Assembly (NCBI GenBank): GCA_009777995.1
Contig: WRKT01000009.1
Coordinates: forward strand, 1-64,000
Length of the DNA: 64,000 bases
Reading direction: 5' to 3'
DNA from: Treponema sp.
GTDB taxonomy: Bacteria; Spirochaetota; Spirochaetia; Treponematales; Breznakiellaceae
The position numbers were made by a program, and so were the translations under genes. Below the pieces are notes generated by a model. The model worked only from the letters and a program-made list of their open reading frames with translations, did no database searches and had not been told where the DNA came from. Shown here in pieces: positions 37,335 to 46,520 of this stretch (positions are counted from its first letter, which is position 1; each line of letters opens with the position of its first letter).

Positions 37335-38783
37335 ATGAAGGAAAAGCTAAACGCATTAATGGCTTTTTGTACGAAGCTTGGAGCGGACTATGCCGATATC
37401 AGGGTTAAGGATATTTGGATAGAAAACGTTCACGCAGAGGACGGAAAGGTTAAAACTTTAAGCTCAAGCCGCAGTTTTGGCTGCGGTATCCGTGTATATT
37501 CGGGAGGCTCTCTAGGCTTCGCTGCAACAAACGATCTAAACAATCTTGAAGAAACCGCGAAAAAGGCCTTTGAAATTGCCTGTGTGAGTAAGGAGCTTCA
37601 AAGCGAGAAAATTGAGCTGTCAAAAAAACCGGTTGTCGTTGACTCGTTTAAAACCCCTGTAAAAATCGACCCCGAGAAGATTCCCGCAGCAGAAAAAATC
37701 GAGCTGCTATTAAAGTGCGAGAAGATCATGCAAGCAGTTCCCGGAGTAAACAGGACAGCCTCAAGTATGAACTTCCGTAAAGAGGATGTCATATACTGTG
37801 ACACTGACGGAAGCTATATCACACAGAGCTTCTGCCAAACCGGAGGCGGCATATCTGCAACGGCGATAGGCGGCGGCGATGCGCAGACAAGGAGCTATCC
37901 AAACAGTTTTAGGGGTAATTATTCTCGCGCCGGCTATGAGTATATTAATGAACTGAAATTGCTTGAGCATGCAGAGTCCTGTGCAAAGGAATGTGTGGAA
38001 CTCCTAAATGCTCCCGACTGCCCCTCAGGCGTTTACGACTTGCTTATCAATCCCTCGCAGATGACCCTCCAGATTCACGAGAGTATAGGTCATCCCACCG
38101 AACTTGACAGGGTTTTCGGAAGTGAGGCTGCATTTGCAGGAGCCAGTTTTGTTAGCCCCGATGATTTAGACGGACGGCTTAAATACGGCTCAGAGCATGT
38201 TACGGTTGTAGCTGATGCAACCTGTGCGGGAGCTCTTGGCACTTACGGTTATGATGATGAGGGAGTTGCTGCAACGCGTACTGTTCTTATCGATAAGGGT
38301 ATTTTCAAGAACTTTACCACATCAAGGGACTACGCATCAAAAGTAAAACAGGTATCAAACGGATGTTCCCTCGCAGACGGCTGGTTTAATCTGCCCATGG
38401 TTCGCATGACGAACATTAACCTGCTGCCGGGTAATTTTGAACTTGACGAATTAATTGCAGGTATCGAGGACGGGTTTATGCTTGACGTAAATAAGAGCTG
38501 GAGTATAGATGATAAACGCATCAACTTTCAGTTTGCCTGCGAAATTGCGTATGAGATCAAAAACGGAAAACTCACAGGAAAAATATTCAAGAACCCGATT
38601 TACAGCGGCGTAACCACCGAGTTCTGGAATAATTGCGATGGTGTTGCAAATGAAAAACACTGGAAGTTGTACGGTACACCCAACTGCGGTAAGGGTCAGC
38701 CCGGACAAGTGGCGCGAGTTGGTCATGGTTCTGCACCCACAAGGTTTAGAAAAGTGAAAGTAGGAGTAGCAGATGTTAAATAA
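37335..38783 (+). CDS. tldD: TldD-family metalloprotease subunit
   Basis: The 482-residue protein carries HESIGHPTELDR near residue 250, the HExxxH zinc motif of TldD, and the family blocks RSFGCGIRVYSGGSLGFA and VADATCAGALGTYGYDDEGV. TldD and TldE form a heterodimer that degrades unfolded peptides in the cytosol and in some bacteria trims modified peptides such as microcin B17. The ATG at 37335 is chosen because AAGGAGG lies seven bases upstream; an in-frame ATG at 37311 is less good. Its end overlaps tldE by 11 bases. Confidence 0.93.
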   Translation: MKEKLNALMAFCTKLGADYADIRVKDIWIENVHAEDGKVKTLSSSRSFGCGIRVYSGGSLGFAATNDLNNLEETAKKAFEIACVSKELQSEKIELSKKPVVVDSFKTPVKIDPEKIPAAEKIELLLKCEKIMQAVPGVNRTASSMNFRKEDVIYCDTDGSYITQSFCQTGGGISATAIGGGDAQTRSYPNSFRGNYSRAGYEYINELKLLEHAESCAKECVELLNAPDCPSGVYDLLINPSQMTLQIHESIGHPTELDRVFGSEAAFAGASFVSPDDLDGRLKYGSEHVTVVADATCAGALGTYGYDDEGVAATRTVLIDKGIFKNFTTSRDYASKVKQVSNGCSLADGWFNLPMVRMTNINLLPGNFELDELIAGIEDGFMLDVNKSWSIDDKRINFQFACEIAYEIKNGKLTGKIFKNPIYSGVTTEFWNNCDGVANEKHWKLYGTPNCGKGQPGQVARVGHGSAPTRFRKVKVGVADVK

Positions 38784-40101
38784 AGAAAAAGCGCGGGAAA
38801 TAACGCAAAAATTAATCTCGTATACGAAAAACCATGCCGATGTGGCAATGTATAACGCAGGGCAAAAGCTCACCCGTTTTGCGAATTCAGAAATTCATCA
38901 GAATGTGGAAATTGAGAATACTATTGTCTCACTTACTGTCAGTGCAGGGAAGAAGCAGGCATCATGCCAGTCTAATGTATTCGATGATGAAAGTCTAAAA
39001 AAGCTTGCCTCCGATGCGGATACAATGCTCGCGTTTGCACAAGACGGAGAGTTTGACCTTATCCCAACCGAAGTCCAAGACATTCCCGAAACAAAGAATG
39101 ACTCAAGGCTTGCAGAAACTTACGATATTAAAGGCCGTACAGCAGCATTAAAACGCTGTGTTGCATCTCTTGACAAAGATTATACTACAGCAGGAGCCAT
39201 CTCCCTTGACAGCCAAATGAATGTATTTGCAAGTTCTAGCGGAGCATTCTGTTACGGAATGTTTGACAGTGTAAGGTTTAGCGCAGTTGTAACACATAAG
39301 GACGAGGCAACCGGGTATGGTGCAGTACAGGCGAATAGCTTAGAGAACTGTACGATAGATAAGGCCTTCGGTATTGCCTACGATAAGGCCAAGGCAGCTA
39401 TTAATCCTGAGTTTACAGACCTCGGTGCATATACCGTAATCCTCGAGCCTGCAGCAGTCGGGAACTTGCTTATGTTCCTCCTTATGAGTCTTAACGGAGC
39501 AAGGTATCAGAAGGGTTTGAGCTTCGCAAGCGGTAAGCTTGGTGAAAAATTATTCGGCGATAATTTTACAGTTAACGACGATGTGACCAATCCTGCAACC
39601 ATGCAGCGCCTATTTGACGGGGAAGGAAACCGCAGACAGGCTATCACCCTAATAGAAAAAGGCGTTTTAAAGAATGTGCTTCACTGTGCAAGGACTGCCC
39701 AAAAGGCCGGCGTGAAACCTACGGGGCATGCAACGGGGGTGAGCGGTGATGGAGGCATGCCATTAAACGTTATAATGTCAGGCGGAGACAGTTCAATGCC
39801 CGAAATGATATCATCGCTTAAGAAAGGCATACTTGTAACTCATTTCCATTACTGCAACTTTGTGAATCCGAAGACAGCTCAGCTTACAGGTCTTACAAGG
39901 GATGGCACCTTCTTGATCGAAGACGGGAAAATTTCAAAGCCGCTTCGCAATATGCGCTTTACGGAAGGCCTTTTGAATGCCTTTTCGAATATTAAGGCTC
40001 TCTCAAAAGACCTTACAATAGTCCCGATGTTTACAGGTCCTGCCCTGCTGCCTTCGGTTATAATCGAAGACTTCCACTTTACTAGCGGGCAGAAGACATA
40101 A
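38773..40101 (+). CDS. tldE: TldE/PmbA-family protease partner
   Basis: The 442-residue protein matches the TldE/PmbA architecture (N-terminal domain with EIENTIVSLTVSAGKKQASC, C-terminal ANSLENCTIDKA and GVSGDGGMPLN) and lacks the HExxxH site, as the partner subunit does. It completes the TldD-TldE peptidase. It starts within tldD and ends 20 bases inside the convergent aminopeptidase gene. Confidence 0.9.
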   Translation: MLNKEKAREITQKLISYTKNHADVAMYNAGQKLTRFANSEIHQNVEIENTIVSLTVSAGKKQASCQSNVFDDESLKKLASDADTMLAFAQDGEFDLIPTEVQDIPETKNDSRLAETYDIKGRTAALKRCVASLDKDYTTAGAISLDSQMNVFASSSGAFCYGMFDSVRFSAVVTHKDEATGYGAVQANSLENCTIDKAFGIAYDKAKAAINPEFTDLGAYTVILEPAAVGNLLMFLLMSLNGARYQKGLSFASGKLGEKLFGDNFTVNDDVTNPATMQRLFDGEGNRRQAITLIEKGVLKNVLHCARTAQKAGVKPTGHATGVSGDGGMPLNVIMSGGDSSMPEMISSLKKGILVTHFHYCNFVNPKTAQLTGLTRDGTFLIEDGKISKPLRNMRFTEGLLNAFSNIKALSKDLTIVPMFTGPALLPSVIIEDFHFTSGQKT

Positions 40102-41344
40102 TATCTTCAACCTCAGCGATACCTCTCGGTATACTTGCCGAGAGGTTTTCGCAGCCTGTTTCTGTAACAAGGCAATTATCCTCAAGGCGGAGACCTATCC
40201 CCCATTCCTCGTGGTAAATCCCGGCATCTACGCAGAAGACCATGCCCGGGGCAAGGGGGGTGGTCTGGTTTACAGCCACGACATCGTGGACATCGAAGCC
40301 AATATGGTGAGCGCCGCCGTGCCAGATATAAGTCCCAACTTCCTCAAACGATTTACAAATGCCAAGCTCCTTTAAACGCTCGAAGCAGAATTTCTTGATC
40401 GTCGCATCAACTTCACCCATCGGAAGACCGGGCTTTATAATCGTATAAGCATGGTTGCAGGCATCGTTAGCCGCATTGTAGATAAGTTTCTGCTTCTCGG
40501 TGAAGCGGCCGTTACAGGGCCATGCTCGTGAAACATCCGTCACACAGTGGCTGCGCCTTGCGCCAACGTCATTAAGTACCATGTCGCCGTCAAGGGCCTG
40601 ACCCGTATAGGCATCATAATGAATCAGGAAGATGTTTTTTCCTGCGCAGATTATTGGCCCCGAGGATGGGGTCAGGATGCCCCGATTCATCAGGGTAGAG
40701 TCGTAAATTGCCTTATACTGATACTCGTACATGCCGGGCTTCGATGCGCGCATCATTGCGAGGATACCCTCCCGCGTGTCCTCGGTGGCTTCGCGCAGGG
40801 CCTCGATTTCACAGGGCTTTTTTATGAGCCGCAGGGCCTTCATGTGGGGAATCAGGTCTTTGATGACCACATGGGGGAAGCGCTCGCGGATATAGCGGAC
40901 AAAGCGGTATTCGGGGCCGTCATTTTCATCAGCTGTATACTTAAATAGAGGCAGGTATACAGTGTGATAATTCCCCGACATTATTGCCCTATTAAAGCGC
41001 ATATCGAAGTCCTTTGTGTGGAGAATGTCCTTTATCCCTGAAATATCCGTTGCCTCATTTGCCTTTACCCTTGTACCCTGCCACCTTTCAATCATTGAGT
41101 CAGGCGGGGGGATAAAGAGGGTCTCATTAAGGCTGTCTCCTGCTGCAAGCATAAGAGTGCTGTCAGTCTGCTCCACTCCTGTAAGATATAGAAAGTTCCT
41201 TTCGGTAAAATAGGGGTAATACTGATCGTTTGTTTTCCTTGGAGCCTTTCCGCTGAAGGTAAGGGCAATGGAGCCCTTTTCCAGCCGATTATACAGGGCC
41301 TGCCTATTTTCCGAAAAGAATGTGCTGTCCATCGAATTATTCAT
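40082..41344 (-). CDS. pepP: Xaa-Pro aminopeptidase (M24B, PepP-like)
   Basis: The 420-residue protein has an N-terminal AMP_N-type domain (about 1-170) and an M24 'pita-bread' domain. The metal ligands appear as NDVGARRSHCVTDVSRAW (two Asp), GGAHHIGFDVHD (His) and a Glu pair in EEWGIGLRLEDN. It removes N-terminal residues before proline in the cytosol. The ATG at 41344 has GGAGG five bases upstream. It converges with tldE, with a 20-base overlap. Confidence 0.93.
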   Translation of the reverse strand: MNNSMDSTFFSENRQALYNRLEKGSIALTFSGKAPRKTNDQYYPYFTERNFLYLTGVEQTDSTLMLAAGDSLNETLFIPPPDSMIERWQGTRVKANEATDISGIKDILHTKDFDMRFNRAIMSGNYHTVYLPLFKYTADENDGPEYRFVRYIRERFPHVVIKDLIPHMKALRLIKKPCEIEALREATEDTREGILAMMRASKPGMYEYQYKAIYDSTLMNRGILTPSSGPIICAGKNIFLIHYDAYTGQALDGDMVLNDVGARRSHCVTDVSRAWPCNGRFTEKQKLIYNAANDACNHAYTIIKPGLPMGEVDATIKKFCFERLKELGICKSFEEVGTYIWHGGAHHIGFDVHDVVAVNQTTPLAPGMVFCVDAGIYHEEWGIGLRLEDNCLVTETGCENLSASIPRGIAEVEDIMSSAR

Positions 41345-41389
41345 CGTACCCTCCTAGAGTTTTTTGAAATTTATTGTATCATATATATT

Positions 41390-42217
41390 ATGAATAGTAC
41401 AAAGCTTCCATTAGTTCTGCTGATAGCTCTCCTATTGTTTTCCTGCAATAGGAGTACAGGTCAAAGTAATGCCCCTCCTGATCTCTCCGATACTATTGAC
41501 CGTCATGCCAGGGAAGCTTTTGTGGAAGATTATTGGCGGTTTATTTTTGAGCAGGCAGGCTTACCTGACAGGTTTGCAAGGAGTATAATTATTTCAGTTT
41601 TGGATAGCCCTGAGTTTGTTATGGAACTTCTTGGTATTTTGGAGGGAGACCCCTATTTATATCTGCTTGTTGATAAGCAAAATCCTCTGCCAATGGATTA
41701 TGAACCGGATGATCTTATTGCCCTTACTGCCGGCGGATCATTCCGTATCACCCGCAATGACCTGACCCTGCGCACGATCCCTGCCCGCTCTCTTGAGGAG
41801 ATGGCCCGGGCAGCAAGGGCAGACGGGGTCGTTCTGACTGTCGGCTCGGCTTATCGTTCAGGGCCAAGGCAAGCGGAGATCTATGACTGGAATGTAAGAA
41901 CTTACGGGCAGGAAGCTGCAGACCGTCATTCGGCCAGGCCCGGGATGAGCCAGCACCAGCTTGGCCTTGTTGTAGACTTCTCTCCCATAGAGGATAGCTT
42001 TGCCCAAACGCCTGCCTCCGCCTGGCTTGTCGAAAATGCAAGCCGCTTCGGCTGGTCTCTTTCTTATCCGGATGGTTATGAGCATGTTACCGGTTATCGC
42101 TGGGAGAGCTGGCATTATAGGTATATGGGCAGGGATATCACCTCTTTTATTGATAATTATTTTGATGGTATTCAGCAATACGCTTTGCAATTTATTCAGG
42201 TATGGCAGCAGCAATGA
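41390..42217 (+). CDS. VanY-type D-Ala-D-Ala carboxypeptidase lipoprotein
   Basis: The 275-residue protein has a signal peptide with a lipobox (Leu-Leu-Phe-Ser-Cys, Cys near residue 19). The C-terminal half is an M15B peptidase: SAYRSGPRQAEIYDW, then SQHQLGLVVDFS (His and Asp zinc ligands) and WHYRYMG (second His). It trims peptidoglycan stem peptides outside the inner membrane. The ATG at 41390 lacks a Shine-Dalgarno. The gene end overlaps the next by a few bases. Confidence 0.92.
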   Translation: MNSTKLPLVLLIALLLFSCNRSTGQSNAPPDLSDTIDRHAREAFVEDYWRFIFEQAGLPDRFARSIIISVLDSPEFVMELLGILEGDPYLYLLVDKQNPLPMDYEPDDLIALTAGGSFRITRNDLTLRTIPARSLEEMARAARADGVVLTVGSAYRSGPRQAEIYDWNVRTYGQEAADRHSARPGMSQHQLGLVVDFSPIEDSFAQTPASAWLVENASRFGWSLSYPDGYEHVTGYRWESWHYRYMGRDITSFIDNYFDGIQQYALQFIQVWQQQ

Positions 42218-43020
42218 GGGTATCAACCAGGGATCGCCTTGAATATCTTGACAGGATAAAACCCTATAATGAAGTGATACAGTTGCTGCTAAACCATGAA
42301 GCTGATCTTTTGAGTGAGATTAAAGAGGATAGTATAATGAGCGGGCATCTTCGCCTCGCCCTTGTTGAAGATATGATTACCCTGTCCACCCATTATATTT
42401 TGCTGAGTAATGTGTCTCTTGCAATGATAAAACAAAGAAATGAGAATGCATTAAATGATGCTAGGAAGTCTTATATAAGAGCCATTATATATATGGAAGA
42501 ACTTGTTAGTCCCATGGTTGATGTGCCTTATTCAGAGTATGAGGGGAAACTGGCTGAGATTGCCGATGTGAATGCCATTAGGCGCTATCTGATCGCAAGG
42601 AAGCTGGGGCTTACCTTGGAGCTTTTGCAGAATGCCTGCGGCATTAATACAAAATGGAAATGGGCCTTTGTGGAACTTGAGGGCCGTTATGCGGCAGTGG
42701 CGAAGAATATCCTTGACTTAAAGAACGCATCTGCAAATAGGGATCCGCGCTCCCCTGATTATGAACCAAGCATTCTTCATTTAAGGTTGATAAAAAAACT
42801 TCTTAATAAAACTGCATCTCGCTACCGAGACAGATTTGAATTATCAACAAAAAACCCGGATGATCTAAAAGAGGCCCTGCGCTTTCTTGGCTCCCTGCGC
42901 AGGATTCATATTGTTCTTAGTGAGCCGAAAGAAGCTGATGCCATAAAGAAAAAGTTTGATTCCATGTCGTTAAAATTGGATGCAGTAGTAAGGAAAAAGA
43001 AGGAAGAATCAAAAACTTAA
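42214..43020 (+). CDS. Conserved-looking helical protein of unknown function
   Basis: The protein of about 268 residues is soluble and mainly helical, rich in Leu, Glu and Lys, with no motif I recognise. It has no signal peptide. The ATG at 42214 overlaps the VanY stop (ATGA); an earlier ATG at 42202 is also possible. It is probably translated together with the carboxypeptidase gene, but a functional link is not supported. The final 40 residues are strongly basic and could contact nucleic acid or membrane. Confidence 0.65.
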   Translation: MRVSTRDRLEYLDRIKPYNEVIQLLLNHEADLLSEIKEDSIMSGHLRLALVEDMITLSTHYILLSNVSLAMIKQRNENALNDARKSYIRAIIYMEELVSPMVDVPYSEYEGKLAEIADVNAIRRYLIARKLGLTLELLQNACGINTKWKWAFVELEGRYAAVAKNILDLKNASANRDPRSPDYEPSILHLRLIKKLLNKTASRYRDRFELSTKNPDDLKEALRFLGSLRRIHIVLSEPKEADAIKKKFDSMSLKLDAVVRKKKEESKT

Positions 43021-43081
43021 GTTTATCCCCCTTTTCGATTCTCGGGATATATCATAGAATGACTTGAATATAGGGGGAGAT

Positions 43082-43936
43082 ATGGCACACTGTATTGTGA
43101 GCGAGGCTGAAGCTATTCTGGATAAGGAATTTCCTGTTTTGGATAAAGGTTTTATCAGGCTTGTGGATTATATGGGAAGTGATGAGAGGGTCGTTCAGTC
43201 CGCAAGGGTTTCTTATGGTGAGGGGACAAAGAGCTATAGGGAGGATGCAGGGTTAATTGATTACCTCCTGCGAAATTCTCATACAAGCCCCTTTGAACAG
43301 GTGGTGCTTACCTTTCATGTAAAGCTTCCAATTTTTGTCGCCCGCCAGTGGGTCCGCCATCGAACTGCAAGGCTTAACGAAATTTCAGGCCGCTACTCTG
43401 TTATGGCAAGTGAGTTCTATGTACCTGCGCTTGAGGACGTGTCTTTGCAGAGTACTGATAATAAGCAGGGCCGCTCAGATGAAGCCATGGATGCAGGGGA
43501 GGCAGAAAAAATCCGACTTGCTTTCGAGGAAGGTCAGAAGCAGGCCTATGATGAATACACAGGGTTTGTGGAGGCAGGAATTGCAAGGGAGCTTGCTCGC
43601 ATAAACCTGCCCCTCTCCCTTTATACCGAATGGTATTGGCAAATTGATTTACACAATCTCTTTCACTTTTTAAGACTTAGAATGGATGCCCATGCTCAAA
43701 AGGAAATTCGCCTTTACTCTGAAGTAATGCTGGAGATAACAAAAAAGGTTGCCCCGCGTTGCTGTGAGTCTTTTGAAAGGCATGTTCTTGGGGGAGTGCG
43801 TTTCTCAGGCGAAGAGCTGGCGGAGATTAGGAGGCGCCTCGGTGGTGCGGCCGGCGGTGGCGGTGGTACGGGTGGGCTTTCGGGGAAAGCTTTAGAGCGC
43901 TTTGAGGAAAAGTTAAAGCAGGGAAGGCAGCTTTAA
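43082..43936 (+). CDS. thyX: FAD-dependent thymidylate synthase
   Basis: The 284-residue enzyme contains the ThyX signature RHRTARLNEISGRYS near residue 95 (RHRx7S), preceded by SPFEQVVLTFHVKLPIFVARQW and followed by YTEWYWQIDLHNLFHFLRLR. It methylates dUMP using folate, FAD and NADPH. The ATG at 43082 with GGGGGAG six bases upstream is preferred over a longer frame from 43064. The C-terminus carries a Gly-rich tail (AAGGGGGTGG) unlike most ThyX and coded by GC-rich DNA. Confidence 0.96.
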   Translation: MAHCIVSEAEAILDKEFPVLDKGFIRLVDYMGSDERVVQSARVSYGEGTKSYREDAGLIDYLLRNSHTSPFEQVVLTFHVKLPIFVARQWVRHRTARLNEISGRYSVMASEFYVPALEDVSLQSTDNKQGRSDEAMDAGEAEKIRLAFEEGQKQAYDEYTGFVEAGIARELARINLPLSLYTEWYWQIDLHNLFHFLRLRMDAHAQKEIRLYSEVMLEITKKVAPRCCESFERHVLGGVRFSGEELAEIRRRLGGAAGGGGGTGGLSGKALERFEEKLKQGRQL

Positions 43937-44689
43937 TTGGACTTTACTATAGAAGAGATGTCATTGAATGCCTGGCCGTCTTTAAAGACGGTCCTTTACG
44001 ATGGCTGGGTTTTAAGATTCTCGAATGGTTATACGAATAGGGCCAACTCTGTTAATCCCATATACCCGGGTAAGATTAATCTTGAAGAAAAGTTAAGATA
44101 CTGTGAGGAAATTTACTCGCGATATGACCAGACTCCCATTTTTAAGATTGTAGGTATTTCAAATGATAAGCCCTGCAATGAGCAGGAAGCTATAAACGAA
44201 AAATTAATTAACTTGAATTATGTGTTATATGATGAAACTTCGATTCGTATTTGTGATAACCTTGAGCAGTCTAATGCTTGCATGGAAGGAATAATTGTTA
44301 AAAGTGATTTTTATGATAATTGGAAAAATAGTGTTATAGTGCATAACAAAATACAGGAAAGGCATTGGCCGACATTTAAAGCGATGCTTGATAAAATTCC
44401 GGTTGAGAAAATTGTTGTAAGCAAGGAAGTAGACGGGCAAATAATAGGCTGTGGATTTGGTGCAATAGAGAATGGCTATGTCGGTGTATTTGACATGATT
44501 GTAAAGGAAGAGTTTAGAGGCAAGAGCTATGGAAGGCAGATCATACAGGCGATCCTCTCTGAAGCATTTAAGAAGGGAATCAGAAAAAGTTACTTGCAGG
44601 TTGTCATAAAAAATTCACCTGCGATAAAACTTTACGATAAAATGGGCTATAGAGAAGTTTATAGATACTGGTATAGAAAAAAGGCATGA
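43937..44689 (+). CDS. GNAT-family N-acetyltransferase
   Basis: The 250-residue protein has an N-terminal part without a recognised domain and a C-terminal GNAT domain. The acetyl-CoA loop reads EEFRGKSYGRQIIQAI (RxxGxG-like with a Ser) near residue 195, followed by NSPAIKLYDKMGYREVYRYWY. The substrate is unknown; the double-length form with a degenerate first GNAT half is common. The TTG at 43937 follows the thyX stop directly and uses a GGAAGG inside the thyX end. Confidence 0.85.
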   Translation: MDFTIEEMSLNAWPSLKTVLYDGWVLRFSNGYTNRANSVNPIYPGKINLEEKLRYCEEIYSRYDQTPIFKIVGISNDKPCNEQEAINEKLINLNYVLYDETSIRICDNLEQSNACMEGIIVKSDFYDNWKNSVIVHNKIQERHWPTFKAMLDKIPVEKIVVSKEVDGQIIGCGFGAIENGYVGVFDMIVKEEFRGKSYGRQIIQAILSEAFKKGIRKSYLQVVIKNSPAIKLYDKMGYREVYRYWYRKKA

Positions 44690-44708
44690 TCAAAAGGCGA
44701 GGTATTAA

Positions 44709-45620
44709 ATGAAGAAACCGATATTGGTGGTTCTTGCTGCAGGTATGGGAAGCCGCTATGGCGGAGTCAAACAGATGGAAGCATTCGGAAAACACGGGGA
44801 AATGCTTTTGGATTATTCAGTATTCGATGCCCTTAGAGGCGGTTTTGGTAAAATTGTCTTTGTTATCCGAGGCGATCTTGAAAAGGACTTCAGGGAGACA
44901 GTGCTTGCCCGTATGGAAGGTAAGGTTAATTACGAGCTTGCCTTCCAAGGATTAGATAGTTTTATACCGCCTGCTATTCTTGAGCATGTAAAAGAAACCG
45001 GCAGGACAAAGCCTTGGGGAACAGCCCATGCCCTAATTTGTGCGGCAGATAAGGTCGATGCACCTTTTGCTGTTATAAATGCAGACGACTTTTATGGAAG
45101 GGAAGCTCTCTCTGTAATGGGTGAGTTTCTTTCAAACCCCGGTCTTAAGGAAGGTGCAATGGTGCCTTATAAGCTTGAGCCGACTTTAAGTGATACAGGC
45201 ACTGTTTCAAGAGGTGTTTGTGAAATAGCGGGAGATTATCTTGTTTCGATTGAAGAGCTTAAGGCAATTGAAAAGAAGGACGGTGTAATTTTTAATACAG
45301 GTCCCGATGGCATAAAGCGAGAGCTAGAACCGAATTGCCCTGTCTCAATGAATTTCTTCGGGTTTCCTTCCGAAATTATGCAGAAGTTTATTCAGCACTT
45401 CGAAGAGTTTATTGCAAGCCAAGGTATGGAACATAATGCCGAATATTATCTTCCCAAGGCATCGGATTTGTTTATAAAGACCGGTTTCATAAAGATGCGT
45501 GTGCTTAAGGCAAATTCAAGGTGGTTTGGTATAACATATAAAGAGGACAGGGAACTTGCAGTTAAGAGCCTTACTTCCCTGACTTCAAGTGGTGTCTACC
45601 CCGAGCAGCTTTGGAAATAG
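44709..45620 (+). CDS. Nucleotidyltransferase family protein (sugar-1-phosphate type)
   Basis: The 303-residue protein starts with VLAAGMGSRYGGVKQMEAFG, a variant of the GxGTRxxPxTK nucleotide loop, and has the metal site INADDFYG near residue 122. These belong to the NTP-transferase fold that activates sugar phosphates such as glucose-1-phosphate. The closest role is unclear because adjacent sugar-pathway genes are absent. It begins 19 bases after the acetyltransferase stop. Confidence 0.85.
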   Translation: MKKPILVVLAAGMGSRYGGVKQMEAFGKHGEMLLDYSVFDALRGGFGKIVFVIRGDLEKDFRETVLARMEGKVNYELAFQGLDSFIPPAILEHVKETGRTKPWGTAHALICAADKVDAPFAVINADDFYGREALSVMGEFLSNPGLKEGAMVPYKLEPTLSDTGTVSRGVCEIAGDYLVSIEELKAIEKKDGVIFNTGPDGIKRELEPNCPVSMNFFGFPSEIMQKFIQHFEEFIASQGMEHNAEYYLPKASDLFIKTGFIKMRVLKANSRWFGITYKEDRELAVKSLTSLTSSGVYPEQLWK

Positions 45621-45627
45621 CGAAGGC

Positions 45628-45978
45628 CTAGATTTTTCTTATTGAATCCACTTCCACTTCAACCCTGTTCCGGTTGCGCTCAATTTCCCCTGAGATTTCT
45701 ACAATGTCATTTTCGTCGATTGAAAGAGTGCCCCATATCCGTCTTTTTATTTCGACGGTTATCGTTCCTGTATCATCTGCGAATAGATATCTTTCGTTTC
45801 CTAAAAATCTTAGCACTCTACCTCTTAGAATAACAGGAGCGTCATCTCTAAGATTTAGAGCCTCCGCAACTGTTATAGGTCCGACTGAAGGTCCTCTAAA
45901 ACCGCCCTGCTGTGCGCTTAAAGATAAAGTGATAAGTGCAAATAGAACAGGAATTAAAAATAATTTTGTCTTTGTCAT
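45628..45978 (-). CDS. Exported BOF (YgiW/YdeI-type OB-fold) protein
   Basis: The 116-residue protein has a signal peptide ending at Ser-Leu-Ser-Ala-Gln and a bacterial OB-fold (BOF) domain: VAEALNLRDDAPVILRGRVL, FADDTGTITVEI and a closing strand NRVEVEVDSIRKI. The family includes E. coli YgiW, which is linked to stress and peptide tolerance in the periplasm. It is 61 percent or so alike by eye to the next gene, with which it forms a tandem pair. Confidence 0.88.
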   Translation of the reverse strand: MTKTKLFLIPVLFALITLSLSAQQGGFRGPSVGPITVAEALNLRDDAPVILRGRVLRFLGNERYLFADDTGTITVEIKRRIWGTLSIDENDIVEISGEIERNRNRVEVEVDSIRKI

Positions 45979-46014
45979 ATACGACTCCTATAATACAAGT
46001 TATATAATTTACTC

Positions 46015-46380
46015 TTACAATTTTCTTATGCGATCTACCTCAACTTCGATCCTGTTCCTATCCCTGTCGATTTCCCCGAATATTTCTACAAGGTCATCAG
46101 GGCCCACTGTAAGCGAACCCCATACCCGTCTTTCTATCTCTACGGTTATTGACCCTGTGCTGTCGGTGAATGTATACCTTTCATTACCCAGAAACTTGGT
46201 AATTCTCCCCTGCATTATTACAGGGGTATCATCGGGAAGATTCAAGGCTTGGGCAACGGTCGTGATGTTTGCATTTGGACCTGTAAAACCACCACGATTA
46301 CCTTCTGTAAAATGAAGATCGTCACAGCCGGAAAATGATAAAATCATAATAATGCACACGATTAAAAACCGCTTTTTCAT
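46015..46380 (-). CDS. BOF-domain lipoprotein, paralogue of its neighbour
   Basis: The 121-residue protein has a lipobox (Leu-Ser-Phe-Ser-Gly-Cys) and the same OB-fold pattern (VAQALNLPDDTPVIMQGRIT, FTDSTGSITVEIERR, then NRIEVEVDRIRKL). It differs from the other copy in being lipid-anchored. The ATG at 46380 has GGAG seven bases upstream; a longer frame to 46428 lacks support. It lies 36 bases upstream of its paralogue, so the two are likely co-transcribed. Confidence 0.88.
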   Translation of the reverse strand: MKKRFLIVCIIMILSFSGCDDLHFTEGNRGGFTGPNANITTVAQALNLPDDTPVIMQGRITKFLGNERYTFTDSTGSITVEIERRVWGSLTVGPDDLVEIFGEIDRDRNRIEVEVDRIRKL

Positions 46381-46399
46381 AAACAACTCCTGATTCCAT

Positions 46400-46434
46400 A
46401 ATCTATGCCCTGGAAAGGCCTTCGTCAATTGACG
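46400..46434 (-). promoter_or_regulatory. Promoter with palindromic operator for the BOF pair
   Basis: On the minus strand TTGACG (46428-46423) and TAGATT (46405-46400) are 17 bases apart, 20 bases before the BOF lipoprotein start. The 12-base palindrome CGTCAATTGACG (46423-46434) contains the whole -35 box, so a bound repressor would block the polymerase. No regulator gene is adjacent. Confidence 0.5.
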
Positions 46435-46520
46435 CTTATAAGGTTTTTTGTTTTGAGTGTGCTTTCTTACATTGAATTTATCAATTTCTTAAGCTAAAAT
46501 GAAATTTCCTTGGAGTTAAA

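Noticed and set aside
43856-43900. GC-rich Gly tail of ThyX as a second REP-like insert
   Set aside because: It is a simple GGC/GGT run without a hairpin or similarity to the 37005 repeat.
45674-46315. 213-codon open frame opposite the BOF genes
   Set aside because: It is antisense to two clear OB-fold proteins with signal sequences and has no recognisable content.
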